DNA of 22,374 bases from Pseudomonadota bacterium (GTDB lineage Bacteria > Pseudomonadota > Gammaproteobacteria > Burkholderiales > Burkholderiaceae_D), in NCBI GenBank assembly GCA_023392035.1, contig JAEVZY010000227.1, positions 1 through 22,374 of the forward strand. The letters run 5' to 3'. Positions 1 to 6,938 of this stretch are shown here, one piece after another. The notes under the pieces are model-generated. The model was given only the letters and a program-made list of their open reading frames with translations, made no database searches and was not told the origin of the DNA. Positions within the stretch are counted from its first letter, which is position 1. Every line of letters begins with the position of its first letter. The position numbers and the translations under genes are program-made.

Positions 1-32
1 CGCTTCGCCCATGTGTCACGCCGCATGGCCGA

Positions 33-425
33 TCAGGACTGGTGCGGGTGATGCGTGCCGTGCCCCGGATGCGGCTGCTGCGGCGACTGCTGGCCTTGCG
101 GAGATTGCCCACCGCCGCCCTGCATGCCGGCTTCGACCGCAGGCTTGGGTTTGCCCTGGGCGTCGGACAAGCGGTACTTGGTCCGGCGGTCACCCATCAG
201 ATCGCGCAGCTCGCGCACCGACAGCGAGCTCACTTCATGCATGCGAATCAGCATCGACGCGCCGACCGGCAGCCGGCGATGCCGGATCTTGCTGATCACC
301 GGCGGCGCCACTTCCAGCGCGCGCGACAGGGCGGCGTCATTTTTCAGGTGCAGACGCTCGATCAGGTGATCGAGCAGCCGGTTCGGGTTATACGATTCTT
401 GGCTAGTCAGGGTCTCGGACGACAT
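33..425 (-). CDS. Small helix-turn-helix protein with His/Gln/Pro-rich tail
   Basis: This 130-residue protein has a compact HTH-like region at about residues 14-75. It includes a stretch reading ALSRALEVAPPVISKIRHRR, typical of XRE/phage-repressor helices, followed by a basic GDRRTKYR segment. From about residue 100 the tail is low-complexity Gly/Gln/Pro/His and ends in a run of histidines. A DNA-binding regulator is the natural reading, but no ligand domain is visible and the target is unknown. The His-rich tail could bind metal, which is speculation. The start ATG is preceded by a modest GTGAG site. The gene is divergent from the 34-residue membrane peptide, with about 260 bases of control region between them. 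I recognise the fold class but not a named family. Confidence 0.8.
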   Translation of the reverse strand: MSSETLTSQESYNPNRLLDHLIERLHLKNDAALSRALEVAPPVISKIRHRRLPVGASMLIRMHEVSSLSVRELRDLMGDRRTKYRLSDAQGKPKPAVEAGMQGGGGQSPQGQQSPQQPHPGHGTHHPHQS

Positions 426-528
426 GGCATCTCACTTTGGGATGATGTTTCGGAATTATTTCCTGTGCTGACCTAAGGACAGGTGCGCGTCCCTAGAATT
501 TCCCGGCCTCTTGCAATCCTTTGATGTG

Positions 529-548
529 CAACAAGACAAATCTTGTTG
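529..548. promoter_or_regulatory. Perfect 8-bp inverted repeat, candidate operator
   Basis: CAACAAGA and TCTTGTTG are exact inverted arms separated by CAAA. An outer TGAT (522-525) and ATCA (549-552) extend the symmetry after a 3-base bulge. It sits in the 259-base space between the divergent HTH gene and the small membrane peptide. That placement suits a repressor site, possibly for the HTH protein itself. It could also form a hairpin in RNA, but no T tract follows. The rest of 426-684 shows no gene that I trust. Confidence 0.45.
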
Positions 549-684
549 ATCAGTATCGCCGTCAAGCAAGTCCTGCTCTTTGCGCTGGCTTCCCGAACGC
601 TTGAATGGGAGTTGAGCTGGCGCAATTTTGTTCCGCGCTCCAGGACCAGAATGGAATCGGGCTGAACAAAAAGGGGAGCGGGAC

Positions 685-789
685 ATGGGCTCAATCTTGA
701 TTACCGTCCTGATGCTGGCCGTCGGCGCCATCGTCGCCAGCATGCTGGTGGTCATGGTGGATTTGCTGGCGGAGTTCGATCAGGGATAA
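685..789 (+). CDS. 34-residue single-pass membrane peptide
   Basis: The ATG at 685 is preceded by AGGGGAG at good spacing. The product begins MGSILITVLMLAVGAIVASM, continues as a hydrophobic stretch to about residue 25, and ends with a short acidic tail LLAEFDQG. This is one predicted transmembrane helix and nothing else. The gene lies 52 bases upstream of the SRAP gene in the same direction and may be co-transcribed with it. No function can be named. The ribosome site and the clean hydrophobic/acidic layout argue for a real small protein rather than chance. Confidence 0.6.
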   Translation: MGSILITVLMLAVGAIVASMLVVMVDLLAEFDQG

Positions 790-841
790 TCGGACCCGGT
801 GGTCCCAACATTCGAGCGTGGCCGCCATCGCGAGGTGCAGG

Positions 842-1573
842 ATGTGCGGCAGGATTTCGCAAAGCAGAACGCCCGAAGACTACAAGCGCGCCCTCGGCTG
901 GCCGGTGGACCAGGATCTTGAAGACTGGCCCGGCCCGGCCTGGAATATTCCACCCGGCACCACGCCCTTGTTGATGCACCGCTTGCCGGACGGCGTCTGT
1001 CATCTTGCGCGACTGCACTGGGGCTATCGTCCGCGCTGGGCGCAGGAAAGGGGCATGCCGCTGGCCATCAATGCCCGCCTGGAAAAAGCGGCAAGCGGCC
1101 GCTTTTTCGGTCCGCTCTGGCGCAACGGCCGCGTCATCGTGCCGGCCGAGGGTTGGTATGAATGGACCGGCAAGCCGGGCCAGAAACAGCCCTGGTACAT
1201 TCATCGTGCCGACGGCGCGCCGATGTTTCTGGCGGCGCTGGCCAGCATGCAGCCAACCGGCGATCCGGCGCGTCCGCCCGGCTTTGCGATCGTCACCGAA
1301 GCCGCGGCCGGCGGCATGGTCGATGTGCATGATCGGCGGCCGGTCGTGTTCGGCGCAGAGGATGCCAGGCTGTGGCTGGAGCCCGATTTGCCGCCGGAGG
1401 AGGCCGAACAGTTGGCGCGCAATCTCTCGCGCCCCAGCGGGGAATTCCGCTGGCATGCGGTCAGCAAGCGGGTGAACCGGGCCGGCAATGAAGGGCCTGA
1501 CCTGATCGAAGCCGTACCGCTGGCGCCGCCCGAACCCGAGCCCGAACCGCCCGACACGCCTTCACTGTTCTGA
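842..1573 (+). CDS. yedK: SRAP-domain protein, abasic-site DNA-protein crosslinking (YedK/HMCES family)
   Basis: SRAP proteins shield abasic sites in single-stranded DNA by forming a thiazolidine link through Cys2 after Met removal. Choosing ATG 842 gives MCGRIS, placing the catalytic cysteine at position 2, and GAGGT lies 5 bases upstream. The longer GTG start at 818 would bury the cysteine, so I reject it. Other family residues are visible: N77 in INARLEKA, E103 in PAEGWYEW and H163 in VDVHDRRPVVF. The length of 243 residues is normal. The tail is rich in Pro-Glu repeats. The 3' end overlaps the convergent mscS-type gene by 12 bases. No LexA box is visible just upstream, so SOS control is not supported here. 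Confidence 0.93.
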   Translation: MCGRISQSRTPEDYKRALGWPVDQDLEDWPGPAWNIPPGTTPLLMHRLPDGVCHLARLHWGYRPRWAQERGMPLAINARLEKAASGRFFGPLWRNGRVIVPAEGWYEWTGKPGQKQPWYIHRADGAPMFLAALASMQPTGDPARPPGFAIVTEAAAGGMVDVHDRRPVVFGAEDARLWLEPDLPPEEAEQLARNLSRPSGEFRWHAVSKRVNRAGNEGPDLIEAVPLAPPEPEPEPPDTPSLF

Positions 1574-2674
1574 AGCGGGCGGCGGCGGCTGGAAGCCGCG
1601 GATGCGTGGCAAGGACTCCGGATAATGCTGTGTGATCCAGGCCAGCAGATGTTCCCGTACCCGGCAACGCAGGTCCCAGCAGCGCGAGGCATCCGGCGCA
1701 CTGACCAGCACCCGCAGCCGCATGCCTTTTTCGTTGGCATCGATGATCTGGGTCAGGCACAGGCGGCCGTCCCACTCGGGCGCGGCGCGGCAGATGCGGT
1801 CGGCGGCCTGCCGCACTTCCTCCACCGGCAAGGAAAAATCGACCCAGATTTCCACCGTGCCCAGCAGTTCCGCATTCGAGCGCGTCCAGTTCTGGAAGGG
1901 ATTTTCAATGAACCATTGCAGAGGCACGATCAGGCGCCGCTGGTCCCAGATGCGCACCACCACGTAGGTGCCGGTGATTTCCTCTATCCAGCCCCATTCA
2001 TTGTTGACGATCACCACATCGTCCAGGCGGATCGGCTGGGTCACGGCCAGCTGCATGCCGGCCAGCAGATTGCCCAGCACCGGCTTGGCGGCAAAACCCA
2101 CCACCAGGCCCGCCACGCCGGCCGAGGCCAGCAAGCTGGTGCCCAGTTGGCGCAGCATGGGCAGGGTGGACAAGGCCATGCCGGCACCGATCAGGACGAT
2201 CAGTACCATGGTCGAGCGCGACAAGACCTTGGTCTGGGTCTGGATACGACGCGCCTCAAGGTTGTCCGGGTCGTTGGCCGGATTGAGTTCGACGATGGTG
2301 TCGGCGCCCGCTTTGACCGCCCGCACCGCCAACCAGGTCATGGAGGCGATCAGCAGCAATCCGGAAATATGCAACAGCAGCGGCAGTTGACCGAGTGTAT
2401 AAGGACTGTTGCGCAGGATGACTTGTACCACCAGCAGGAATACCACCAGCCGGCCGGGTCGATTGCCATAGGCCACCATGCGGCGCGAAAAAGGGAAGGT
2501 CGCCACCATGCGTTGCAGTACGCGGGTGCCATAGCGGTGGAAAATATAGACCGCGACCCAGGCCACCAGCACTTCCGCGCCGATGCTGACGAACCAGGCA
2601 TGCTGAAGCAGGGTGAACCACGGCAACAGCAGCGAAGCGACCACTTCGCCAATTTGGGAACTCAAGTCGTTCAT
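1562..2674 (-). CDS. MscS-family small-conductance mechanosensitive channel
   Basis: This 370-residue inner-membrane protein is longer than E. coli MscS. It has hydrophobic segments near residues 14-48, 75-90, 100-122 and 153-173. A Gly/Ala-rich pore helix follows at about 181-212 (SAGVAGLVVGFAAKPVLGNL), then the MscS beta domain containing PIRLDDVVIVNNEWGWIEEI and the VPLQWFIENPFQNWTR segment. These are hallmarks of the family, which opens under membrane tension to release solutes in osmotic downshock. The extra N-terminal helices place it in the broader YbdG/YnaI-like group rather than MscS itself. The ribosome site at the chosen ATG is weak, so the start could shift. It overlaps the convergent SRAP gene by 12 bases. 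Confidence 0.93.
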   Translation of the reverse strand: MNDLSSQIGEVVASLLLPWFTLLQHAWFVSIGAEVLVAWVAVYIFHRYGTRVLQRMVATFPFSRRMVAYGNRPGRLVVFLLVVQVILRNSPYTLGQLPLLLHISGLLLIASMTWLAVRAVKAGADTIVELNPANDPDNLEARRIQTQTKVLSRSTMVLIVLIGAGMALSTLPMLRQLGTSLLASAGVAGLVVGFAAKPVLGNLLAGMQLAVTQPIRLDDVVIVNNEWGWIEEITGTYVVVRIWDQRRLIVPLQWFIENPFQNWTRSNAELLGTVEIWVDFSLPVEEVRQAADRICRAAPEWDGRLCLTQIIDANEKGMRLRVLVSAPDASRCWDLRCRVREHLLAWITQHYPESLPRIRGFQPPPPASEQ

Positions 2675-2737
2675 GGAGCAGGACGCGCGAGATCGCCGTT
2701 CCCCCGGACTGTTTTCCCGAGGGACAGGCCTATCGCG

Positions 2738-2766
2738 CAGAGCATTGTGTCGGCGACAATGCTCTG
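2738..2766. promoter_or_regulatory. 11-bp perfect inverted repeat between divergent membrane genes
   Basis: CAGAGCATTGT and ACAATGCTCTG are exact inverted arms around a 7-base loop. A second, smaller palindrome (TGTCGGCGACA, 2748-2758) is nested at the centre. The site is in the intergenic space between the mscS-type gene (-) and the AI-2E permease gene (+). Lacking a T tract and being upstream of both genes, it looks more like an operator or a leader hairpin than a terminator. Confidence 0.5.
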
Positions 2767-2845
2767 ATGACCGTTGTCACGCAAGGAAAGTGCCTTGGCC
2801 GGCGCGGCAGCGTGCGGCCACACAAGAATCCCAGGGAGTTGATGC

Positions 2846-3859
2846 ATGCAAATCGAGAGCAAACCGACCGGACCGGAAATCGCTGCCTGGGTATTGGCAG
2901 CCGTCGGCCTGTTCCTGGTCATGCACCTGGGGCTGCTGGCGGCCCTGTTTGCCGGGCTGTTGGTGAATGCCCTGGTCCACATGATGGCGCCGGCGCTGAC
3001 GCGCTCCCTGGGAGTGCAGAAGGCGAAGTTGTATGCGGTGGGCTTGCTGGCCGGTGTGGTGGTGCTGCTGCTGGCCCTGGCCGGTTTTGCGCTTGACAGT
3101 TTCCTGCGCAGCGAGGCCGGCAGCTTGCCGGTCCTGCTGCAAAAAATGGCCGACATCATCGCCGCCGCCCGCAAGGACCTGCCGCAATGGCTGCAGGTCT
3201 CCTTGCCTTACGGCGTGGACGAGTTGCAACAGCGGCTGATCGAACTGATGCATGAACATTCAGCCCGGGCGCGCGGCCTGGGTGAAGAGGCCGGACGGGC
3301 CATCGTGCATATCCTGGTCGGCATGATCATCGGCGCCATGGTCGCCACCTGGGACACGGCCTTTCCAAACCAGCACGCGCCTCTGACCGCGGCCTTGAAT
3401 GCCCGCATGCAAAGACTGGCGGATGCTTTCCGCCGCATCGTGTTCGCCCAGGTGCGCATCGCGGCGCTGAACACGATTTTCACGGCGCTGTTCCTGCTGG
3501 TGGCCTTGCCGTTGGCCGGCGTGCATCTGCCCCTGCGCAAGACCATGATCCTGGTGACCTTTATCGCCGGTTTGTTGCCGGTACTGGGCAACCTGATCTC
3601 CAACGTGGTGATCGTGGTGATCGCCCTGTCACAGTCTTTCGCGGTGGCGGCGGCGGCGCTGATCTTCCTGATCGTGATTCACAAGCTTGAATATTTCCTC
3701 AACGCGCGCATCATCGGCGCGCGCATCGATGCCCGCGCCTGGGAGCTGTTGGCGGCGATGTTGCTGTTCGAGGCCGTATGGGGTTTGCCCGGCGTGGTGG
3801 CCGCACCGGTGTTCTACGCCTATCTCAAACGGGAATTGGCCGACCGCGGCCTGGTATAG
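2846..3859 (+). CDS. AI-2E family (PerM/UPF0118) transporter
   Basis: The protein has 337 residues with hydrophobic segments near 12-44 (probably two), 62-85, 152-168, 207-224, 233-278 and 299-326. A soluble stretch at about 90-150 interrupts the membrane part. The C-terminal GLPGVVAAPVFYAYLKREL segment is characteristic of this permease family. Members export small molecules such as autoinducer-2, or act in Na+/H+ exchange; the substrate cannot be told here. AGGGAG lies 7 bases upstream of ATG 2846, and an overlapping ATG at 2842 is out of frame. Upstream is the 11-bp inverted repeat. Downstream it converges on a small gene across a GC-rich hairpin. Confidence 0.9.
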   Translation: MQIESKPTGPEIAAWVLAAVGLFLVMHLGLLAALFAGLLVNALVHMMAPALTRSLGVQKAKLYAVGLLAGVVVLLLALAGFALDSFLRSEAGSLPVLLQKMADIIAAARKDLPQWLQVSLPYGVDELQQRLIELMHEHSARARGLGEEAGRAIVHILVGMIIGAMVATWDTAFPNQHAPLTAALNARMQRLADAFRRIVFAQVRIAALNTIFTALFLLVALPLAGVHLPLRKTMILVTFIAGLLPVLGNLISNVVIVVIALSQSFAVAAAALIFLIVIHKLEYFLNARIIGARIDARAWELLAAMLLFEAVWGLPGVVAAPVFYAYLKRELADRGLV

Positions 3860-3860
3860 A

Positions 3861-3894
3861 CCGCGGCGGAAAGGAAAGAGCCGAAGCGCCGCGG
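3861..3894. terminator. GC-rich hairpin between convergent genes
   Basis: CCGCGGCG (3861-3868) and CGCCGCGG (3887-3894) form exact 8-bp arms around an 18-base loop. The element begins just after the AI-2E permease stop and lies before the end of the convergent 86-residue gene. No T tract follows on either strand, so it may only stabilise or mark 3' ends. Confidence 0.35.
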
Positions 3895-3913
3895 GCGACG
3901 CTCCGGTCCGGCT

Positions 3914-4174
3914 TCAGACGGTGGTGGCGCCGCTGCCCGGCACGCCCAGGCGGCGCACGCTGGTGATGGCGTAACCCTTGCTGCGGATTTGCTCGGAGGG
4001 CTTGTCGATCATGAACTGGCCGAGGCCGTCGTCGGTTTCATCGAACTCGACGCCATCATGCATTTTTTCCCAATCAATCGCGTTGGCTTCCTCCGGAATG
4101 CGGCGGGTGGCGGGCACTGCCAGATAGGAATAGCGTCCGCCATTTTCCTTGCGTCGGTAAATATCCAGCCTCAT
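3914..4174 (-). CDS. Small conserved-looking hypothetical protein, 86 residues
   Basis: The product begins MRLDIYRRKENGGRYSYLAV and ends with RSKGYAITSVRRLGVPGSG. It is soluble, with mixed charge and no signal peptide or membrane segment. AGGAG lies 7 bases before the ATG. It resembles short uncharacterised proteins of Burkholderiales (possibly the DUF6139 group, from memory and unverified). It follows the terC-type gene by 64 bases in the same direction and may be in its operon, although a small 6-bp hairpin (4194-4209) lies between. Function unknown. Confidence 0.75.
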   Translation of the reverse strand: MRLDIYRRKENGGRYSYLAVPATRRIPEEANAIDWEKMHDGVEFDETDDGLGQFMIDKPSEQIRSKGYAITSVRRLGVPGSGATTV

Positions 4175-4238
4175 GTTTTCTCCTGTGATAAATGAAGGCA
4201 GCCGCCTTCGTCCTGCAGAAGACGCCGCGCTGTCGGAC

Positions 4239-5024
4239 TCAGTGGTCTCTCAGCACGGCACCGCGATCGGTGGTACGCACTTGCGCCGGTTCCAGCAGAT
4301 TGACCGGCGCGGTGCTCTTGCGCATACGGATATTGAGCATCTCCACCACCAGCGAGAAGGCCATGGCGACATAGATGTAAGCCTTGGGCACATGATGGTC
4401 AAAGCCCTCTGCGATCAGCACCACGCCGATCACCACCAGGAAGGCCAGGGCCAACATCTTGATGGTGGGATGGGCGGACACAAATCGGCCGATCGGCCCG
4501 GCAAACAGCATCATCAGCGATACCGAAGCGATGACGGCGGCAATCATTACCGCCACTTCGTCCACCATGCCGACCGCGGTAATGATGGAGTCCAGCGAAA
4601 ACACGATATCGATCAGCATGATCTGGGCGATCACCACCGCGAAACCGGCGCTGGCGCGGGCGCCGGCGCTTTTTTCCGCTTCCTGCGATCCTTCCAGCGA
4701 CTCATGGATTTCCCCCACGCTTTTCCAGAGCAGGAACAGGCCGCCCAGGATCAAGACCAGGTCGCGGCCGGAAATTTCATTGCCCAACACCGAGAACAGG
4801 GGCGCCGTCAAACCAACGATCCAGGCCAATACCAGCAACAAGGCGATACGGGTGAACATTGCAAAGAATAGCCCAAGCTTGCGGCCCAGCTCGCGTTGAT
4901 GAGCGGGAAGCTTGTCGACCAGGATGGTCAAGAAAATAATATTGTCGATGCCGAGCACGAGCTCAAGCGCGGTAAGGGTGAAGAAGGCGATCCATATCTG
5001 GGGGTCGGCGAGCAATTCGAGCAT
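4239..5024 (-). CDS. TerC/YgdQ-family integral membrane protein
   Basis: The protein has 261 residues with about seven hydrophobic segments. It shows the family signatures LTALELVLGIDNIIFL (E21, D27) and IDIVFSLDSIITAVG (D139, D145), whose acidic residues sit in the membrane and are thought to bind metal. TerC relatives are linked to tellurite resistance, manganese export and metalation of exported enzymes. The closest recalled match is E. coli YgdQ. The reading frame extends far upstream to 5474, but that part antisenses nhaR and is not real. ATG 5024 gives the normal YgdQ N-terminus, yet the only strong SD (AGGAGGGG, 5053-5060) is 28 bases away. A hairpin may bring it closer. The gene is divergent from the NhaR-like gene. 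Confidence 0.92.
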   Translation of the reverse strand: MLELLADPQIWIAFFTLTALELVLGIDNIIFLTILVDKLPAHQRELGRKLGLFFAMFTRIALLLVLAWIVGLTAPLFSVLGNEISGRDLVLILGGLFLLWKSVGEIHESLEGSQEAEKSAGARASAGFAVVIAQIMLIDIVFSLDSIITAVGMVDEVAVMIAAVIASVSLMMLFAGPIGRFVSAHPTIKMLALAFLVVIGVVLIAEGFDHHVPKAYIYVAMAFSLVVEMLNIRMRKSTAPVNLLEPAQVRTTDRGAVLRDH

Positions 5025-5031
5025 ACATATC

Positions 5032-5111
5032 GGGACGCCGGCCTGCAGCGCACCCCTCCTTTTCCTAGTAGCAGAGACGTAAAAAACAGCCCGTGGTTCA
5101 GGGACCGGGGC
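5032..5111 (-). promoter_or_regulatory. Structured terC leader: terminator-like hairpin plus SD-adjacent hairpin
   Basis: On the minus strand, GCCC (5111-5108) and GGGC (5092-5089), with an inner GGT/ACC pairing, form a hairpin followed by TG and six T (5086-5081). This resembles a premature terminator. Downstream, GGGGTGC (5056-5050) can pair with GCGTCCC (5038-5032) through 7 pairs, two of them wobble, around an 11-base loop. This hairpin contains the end of the strong SD and lies between it and the ATG. The layout suggests leader control of terC. I looked for yybP-ykoY manganese riboswitch hallmarks and did not find the GGGGAGUA element. Confidence 0.35.
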
Positions 5112-5189
5112 GAGAACTGATCCTAGCCCTCTTCCATTTTTTAAAAAAGCGAAGATAATCGCATTCTGATTTCGAAAAAATAGGAAGCC

Positions 5190-6110
5190 ATGTCCAAGCA
5201 AGCGCGACTCAACTACCGTCACCTCTATTACTTCTGGATGGTGGCCAAGGAAGGCAGCGTGACCCGCGCCGCCGAGCGGCTGGATGTCGCGGTGCAAACC
5301 ATCAGCGCGCAGTTGTCCATGCTGGAGCAATCCCTTGGCCGCGCGCTGCTGGCGCCCCAGGGCCGGCGCCTGGTCCTGACCGAGGCCGGTCGCGTCGCGC
5401 TCGGCATGGCTGACCAGATTTTCCTGCTGGGCGGGCAATTGGTGGATGCGCTGGCCGATTCGGAAATCGATCACACGATCCGCCTGACGGTGGGTATTTC
5501 CGATTCCCTGCCCAAGCTGATTTCTTCACGCCTGCTGGAAGCAGCCTTGTCGCTGCCGGAAAAAGTGAAGCTGGTCTGCTATGAAGACAAATTCGAATCC
5601 TTGCTGGGCGACCTGTCGGTACATAAATTGGACGTTGTATTGACCGACCGGCCGGTGCCGCATGGCGCCAACCTGCGCGTCTTCAGCCATTTGCTGGGTG
5701 AGAGTGAAATCAGCCTGTTCGGCGTGGAGCGCCTGGCCGAGGCCTGTCGCGCGAATTTCCCCAAGAGCCTGGACGGCGCACCGGTCTTGCTACCGACCCG
5801 CAACAACGCGATCCGTACCCGCATCGATCAATGGTTTGAATCAAATGATGTGCGCCCCGATGTGGTGGGCGAATTTGACGACAACGCCTTGCTCAACACC
5901 TTTGGCCGCAATGGGCTGGGACTGTTTCCCGCGCCTTCCGCCCTGGCCAAGGACGTGCTCGAGCAATGCAATGCCGTGCCGGTGGGAGAAATGTCGCGCG
6001 TGACGGAGCAGTTCTACGCCATTTCCAATGAGCGCAAGATCAAGCATCCGGCCATTGATGCGATCCTCACCGCGATCGACCGCAGCAAATCATTTCCCGT
6101 TCAATTTTAA
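5190..6110 (+). CDS. nhaR: LysR-family regulator, NhaR-like
   Basis: The protein has 306 residues. The N-terminus LNYRHLYYFWMVAKEGSVTR and the following winged helix (about 6-65) match NhaR closely, including the HLYYFW segment. The C-terminal effector domain contains GISDSLPKLISSRLLEAAL, KLDVVLTDRP and GEFDDNALLNTFG, all with clear NhaR counterparts. E. coli NhaR activates nhaA in response to sodium. Here no antiporter is adjacent, so the divergent TerC-type gene is the most likely local target. The start has AGGAAG only a few bases upstream. The 3' end overlaps the convergent small gene by 21 bases. The family is sure; the inducer is not. Confidence 0.9.
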   Translation: MSKQARLNYRHLYYFWMVAKEGSVTRAAERLDVAVQTISAQLSMLEQSLGRALLAPQGRRLVLTEAGRVALGMADQIFLLGGQLVDALADSEIDHTIRLTVGISDSLPKLISSRLLEAALSLPEKVKLVCYEDKFESLLGDLSVHKLDVVLTDRPVPHGANLRVFSHLLGESEISLFGVERLAEACRANFPKSLDGAPVLLPTRNNAIRTRIDQWFESNDVRPDVVGEFDDNALLNTFGRNGLGLFPAPSALAKDVLEQCNAVPVGEMSRVTEQFYAISNERKIKHPAIDAILTAIDRSKSFPVQF

Positions 6111-6347
6111 GAGCTCGGCCAGGATACGCTCGAGATTTTCCATGCCGGCATTGAATCCCGGGCGACCGGTGCGGATTTCAGGCCGGGTGGCGGCGCCGAC
6201 TTGATCGTTTACCGGATCCGACGGCAGATCTTTGATGCCGCGTTCCGAGATTTCCGGAACAGGCGTGAGCGTGGATGAATCATCGCGCTCAAGACTGGGC
6301 TTGGGCCCAAGAGCCGGCGAGGCGGAAATTTTTTGGGGGCCTGGCAT
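6090..6347 (-). CDS. Small disordered protein in a type III secretion locus
   Basis: Starting at ATG 6347 the product has 85 residues: MPGPQKISASPALGPKPSLE, then a Pro/Ser/Asp-rich unstructured middle, then a short amphipathic helix ending MENLERILAELLKLNGK. The start lies 10 bases after the chaperone stop, with AAGG upstream. A longer frame reaching back to 6413 would overlap the chaperone. The Ser/Pro-rich N-terminus is the type often seen on type III secreted proteins, but I recognise no family. It is probably co-transcribed with the chaperone and may be its substrate or an accessory. The final 21 bases run antisense to the end of the NhaR-like gene. Confidence 0.65.
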   Translation of the reverse strand: MPGPQKISASPALGPKPSLERDDSSTLTPVPEISERGIKDLPSDPVNDQVGAATRPEIRTGRPGFNAGMENLERILAELLKLNGK

Positions 6348-6357
6348 GATCTTGCCT

Positions 6358-6822
6358 TCAGGCGCGCAGATGAACGGTTTCGCTGCTGATGGGCGGCAGC
6401 GAAGACTCGGCATTGTCCTTGCGCACGTAGTCCCGCCAGATGGCAGCGATGCTGTTGATGTTCAGTACCACCGTTTGCAGTTCGGCCAGCGAAAGCTGAT
6501 CGTCAAACAAATCGTAGATCAGCATGATGTCGCCCTGGGGGCCGTCGATCGCCATGCGCACACCGCCGGTGTCTTGCCATAGCAGGTTGTAGGACAGGAG
6601 GGTTTCATAGACCGGAAGTTCGTTCCCTTCCGGCGGCCGGCCCAGGCCGGTGGAAAGCACCAGCCGGTCCGGATTGTTGGCCCATTCCACATAGACCGAC
6701 TGCTCATCGGCGAATACCAGCAGCCAGCTTTTCTCGTCCTCCTGAAGAACCGCATCGATTTCCGGCGTTTGCGGTCCGAGCTCCTGCAACAGCATCTGAG
6801 CCAGATCGAGACTGATGGACAT
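6358..6822 (-). CDS. CesT/Tir-family type III secretion chaperone
   Basis: The 154-residue acidic protein has the layout of class I secretion chaperones. An N-terminal helix (LDLAQMLLQELG) is followed by alternating strands (KSWLLVFADEQSVYVEW, RLVLSTGLGRPP) and then the helix VYETLLSYNLLW. Next comes the strand pair GGVRMAIDGPQGDIMLIYDL and the C-terminal helix SLAELQTVVLNINSIAAIW. These dimeric proteins hold an effector's N-terminus for export. GGGGAG lies upstream of the ATG. The neighbours are a candidate substrate upstream and a small disordered protein downstream. Its own promoter shares a motif with the upstream gene. No secretion apparatus is in the window, so the machine must lie elsewhere if it exists. 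Confidence 0.85.
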   Translation of the reverse strand: MSISLDLAQMLLQELGPQTPEIDAVLQEDEKSWLLVFADEQSVYVEWANNPDRLVLSTGLGRPPEGNELPVYETLLSYNLLWQDTGGVRMAIDGPQGDIMLIYDLFDDQLSLAELQTVVLNINSIAAIWRDYVRKDNAESSLPPISSETVHLRA

Positions 6823-6837
6823 GGGCTTTCTCCCCGC

Positions 6838-6899
6838 CTTATACGTTTTGGTGATGCTTTTTAGAGCAATGCAGGCCCTAAGTAACCAAAACGCATAAG
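6838..6899. repeat. 15-bp inverted repeat (one mismatch) flanking the chaperone promoter
   Basis: CTTATACGTTTTGGT (6838-6852) is the inverse of ACCAAAACGCATAAG (6885-6899) except at one position, with 32 bases between. The right arm falls in the spacer of the ECF-like promoter. The left arm lies in the expected leader, just before the ribosome site. It may be a looping operator pair or a leader-spanning structure. Confidence 0.6.
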
Positions 6900-6906
6900 T
6901 TGTTCC
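6878..6906 (-). promoter_or_regulatory. ECF/HrpL-like promoter for the chaperone gene
   Basis: The minus strand reads GGAAC (6906-6902), 16 bases, then TTACTTAG (6885-6878), about 55 bases upstream of the chaperone ATG. GGAAC is the usual -35 core of ECF sigma factors, including HrpL. The same GGAAC-N16-TTACKTAG pattern with identical spacing precedes the upstream gene, which makes chance unlikely. Confidence 0.6.
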
Positions 6907-6938
6907 ACAATCGCACGATCTGTCAGATGTCGGTCCGC

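Noticed and set aside
456..755. Minus-strand 99-residue frame
   Set aside because: It antisenses the membrane peptide, has unlikely composition and no ribosome site.
786..841. Possible LexA box upstream of the SRAP gene
   Set aside because: SRAP is often called SOS-associated, but no CTGT-N8-ACAG is present. The nearest CTGT...ACAG pair (463-482) has the wrong spacing and lies far upstream.
818..841. GTG start for the SRAP protein
   Set aside because: It would place eight residues before the catalytic cysteine, which must be residue 2. ATG 842 has its own ribosome site.
5025..5125. yybP-ykoY manganese riboswitch upstream of the TerC gene
   Set aside because: The conserved GGGGAGUA and matching 3' half are not present, although a terminator-like hairpin is.
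5137..5148. TTTTTTAAAAAA palindrome in the terC/nhaR intergenic region
   Set aside because: It is simple A/T symmetry, likely promoter bending or chance. No operator logic could be supported.
5025..5474. N-terminal extension of the TerC frame
   Set aside because: It is antisense to the HTH part of the NhaR-like gene and lacks family similarity.
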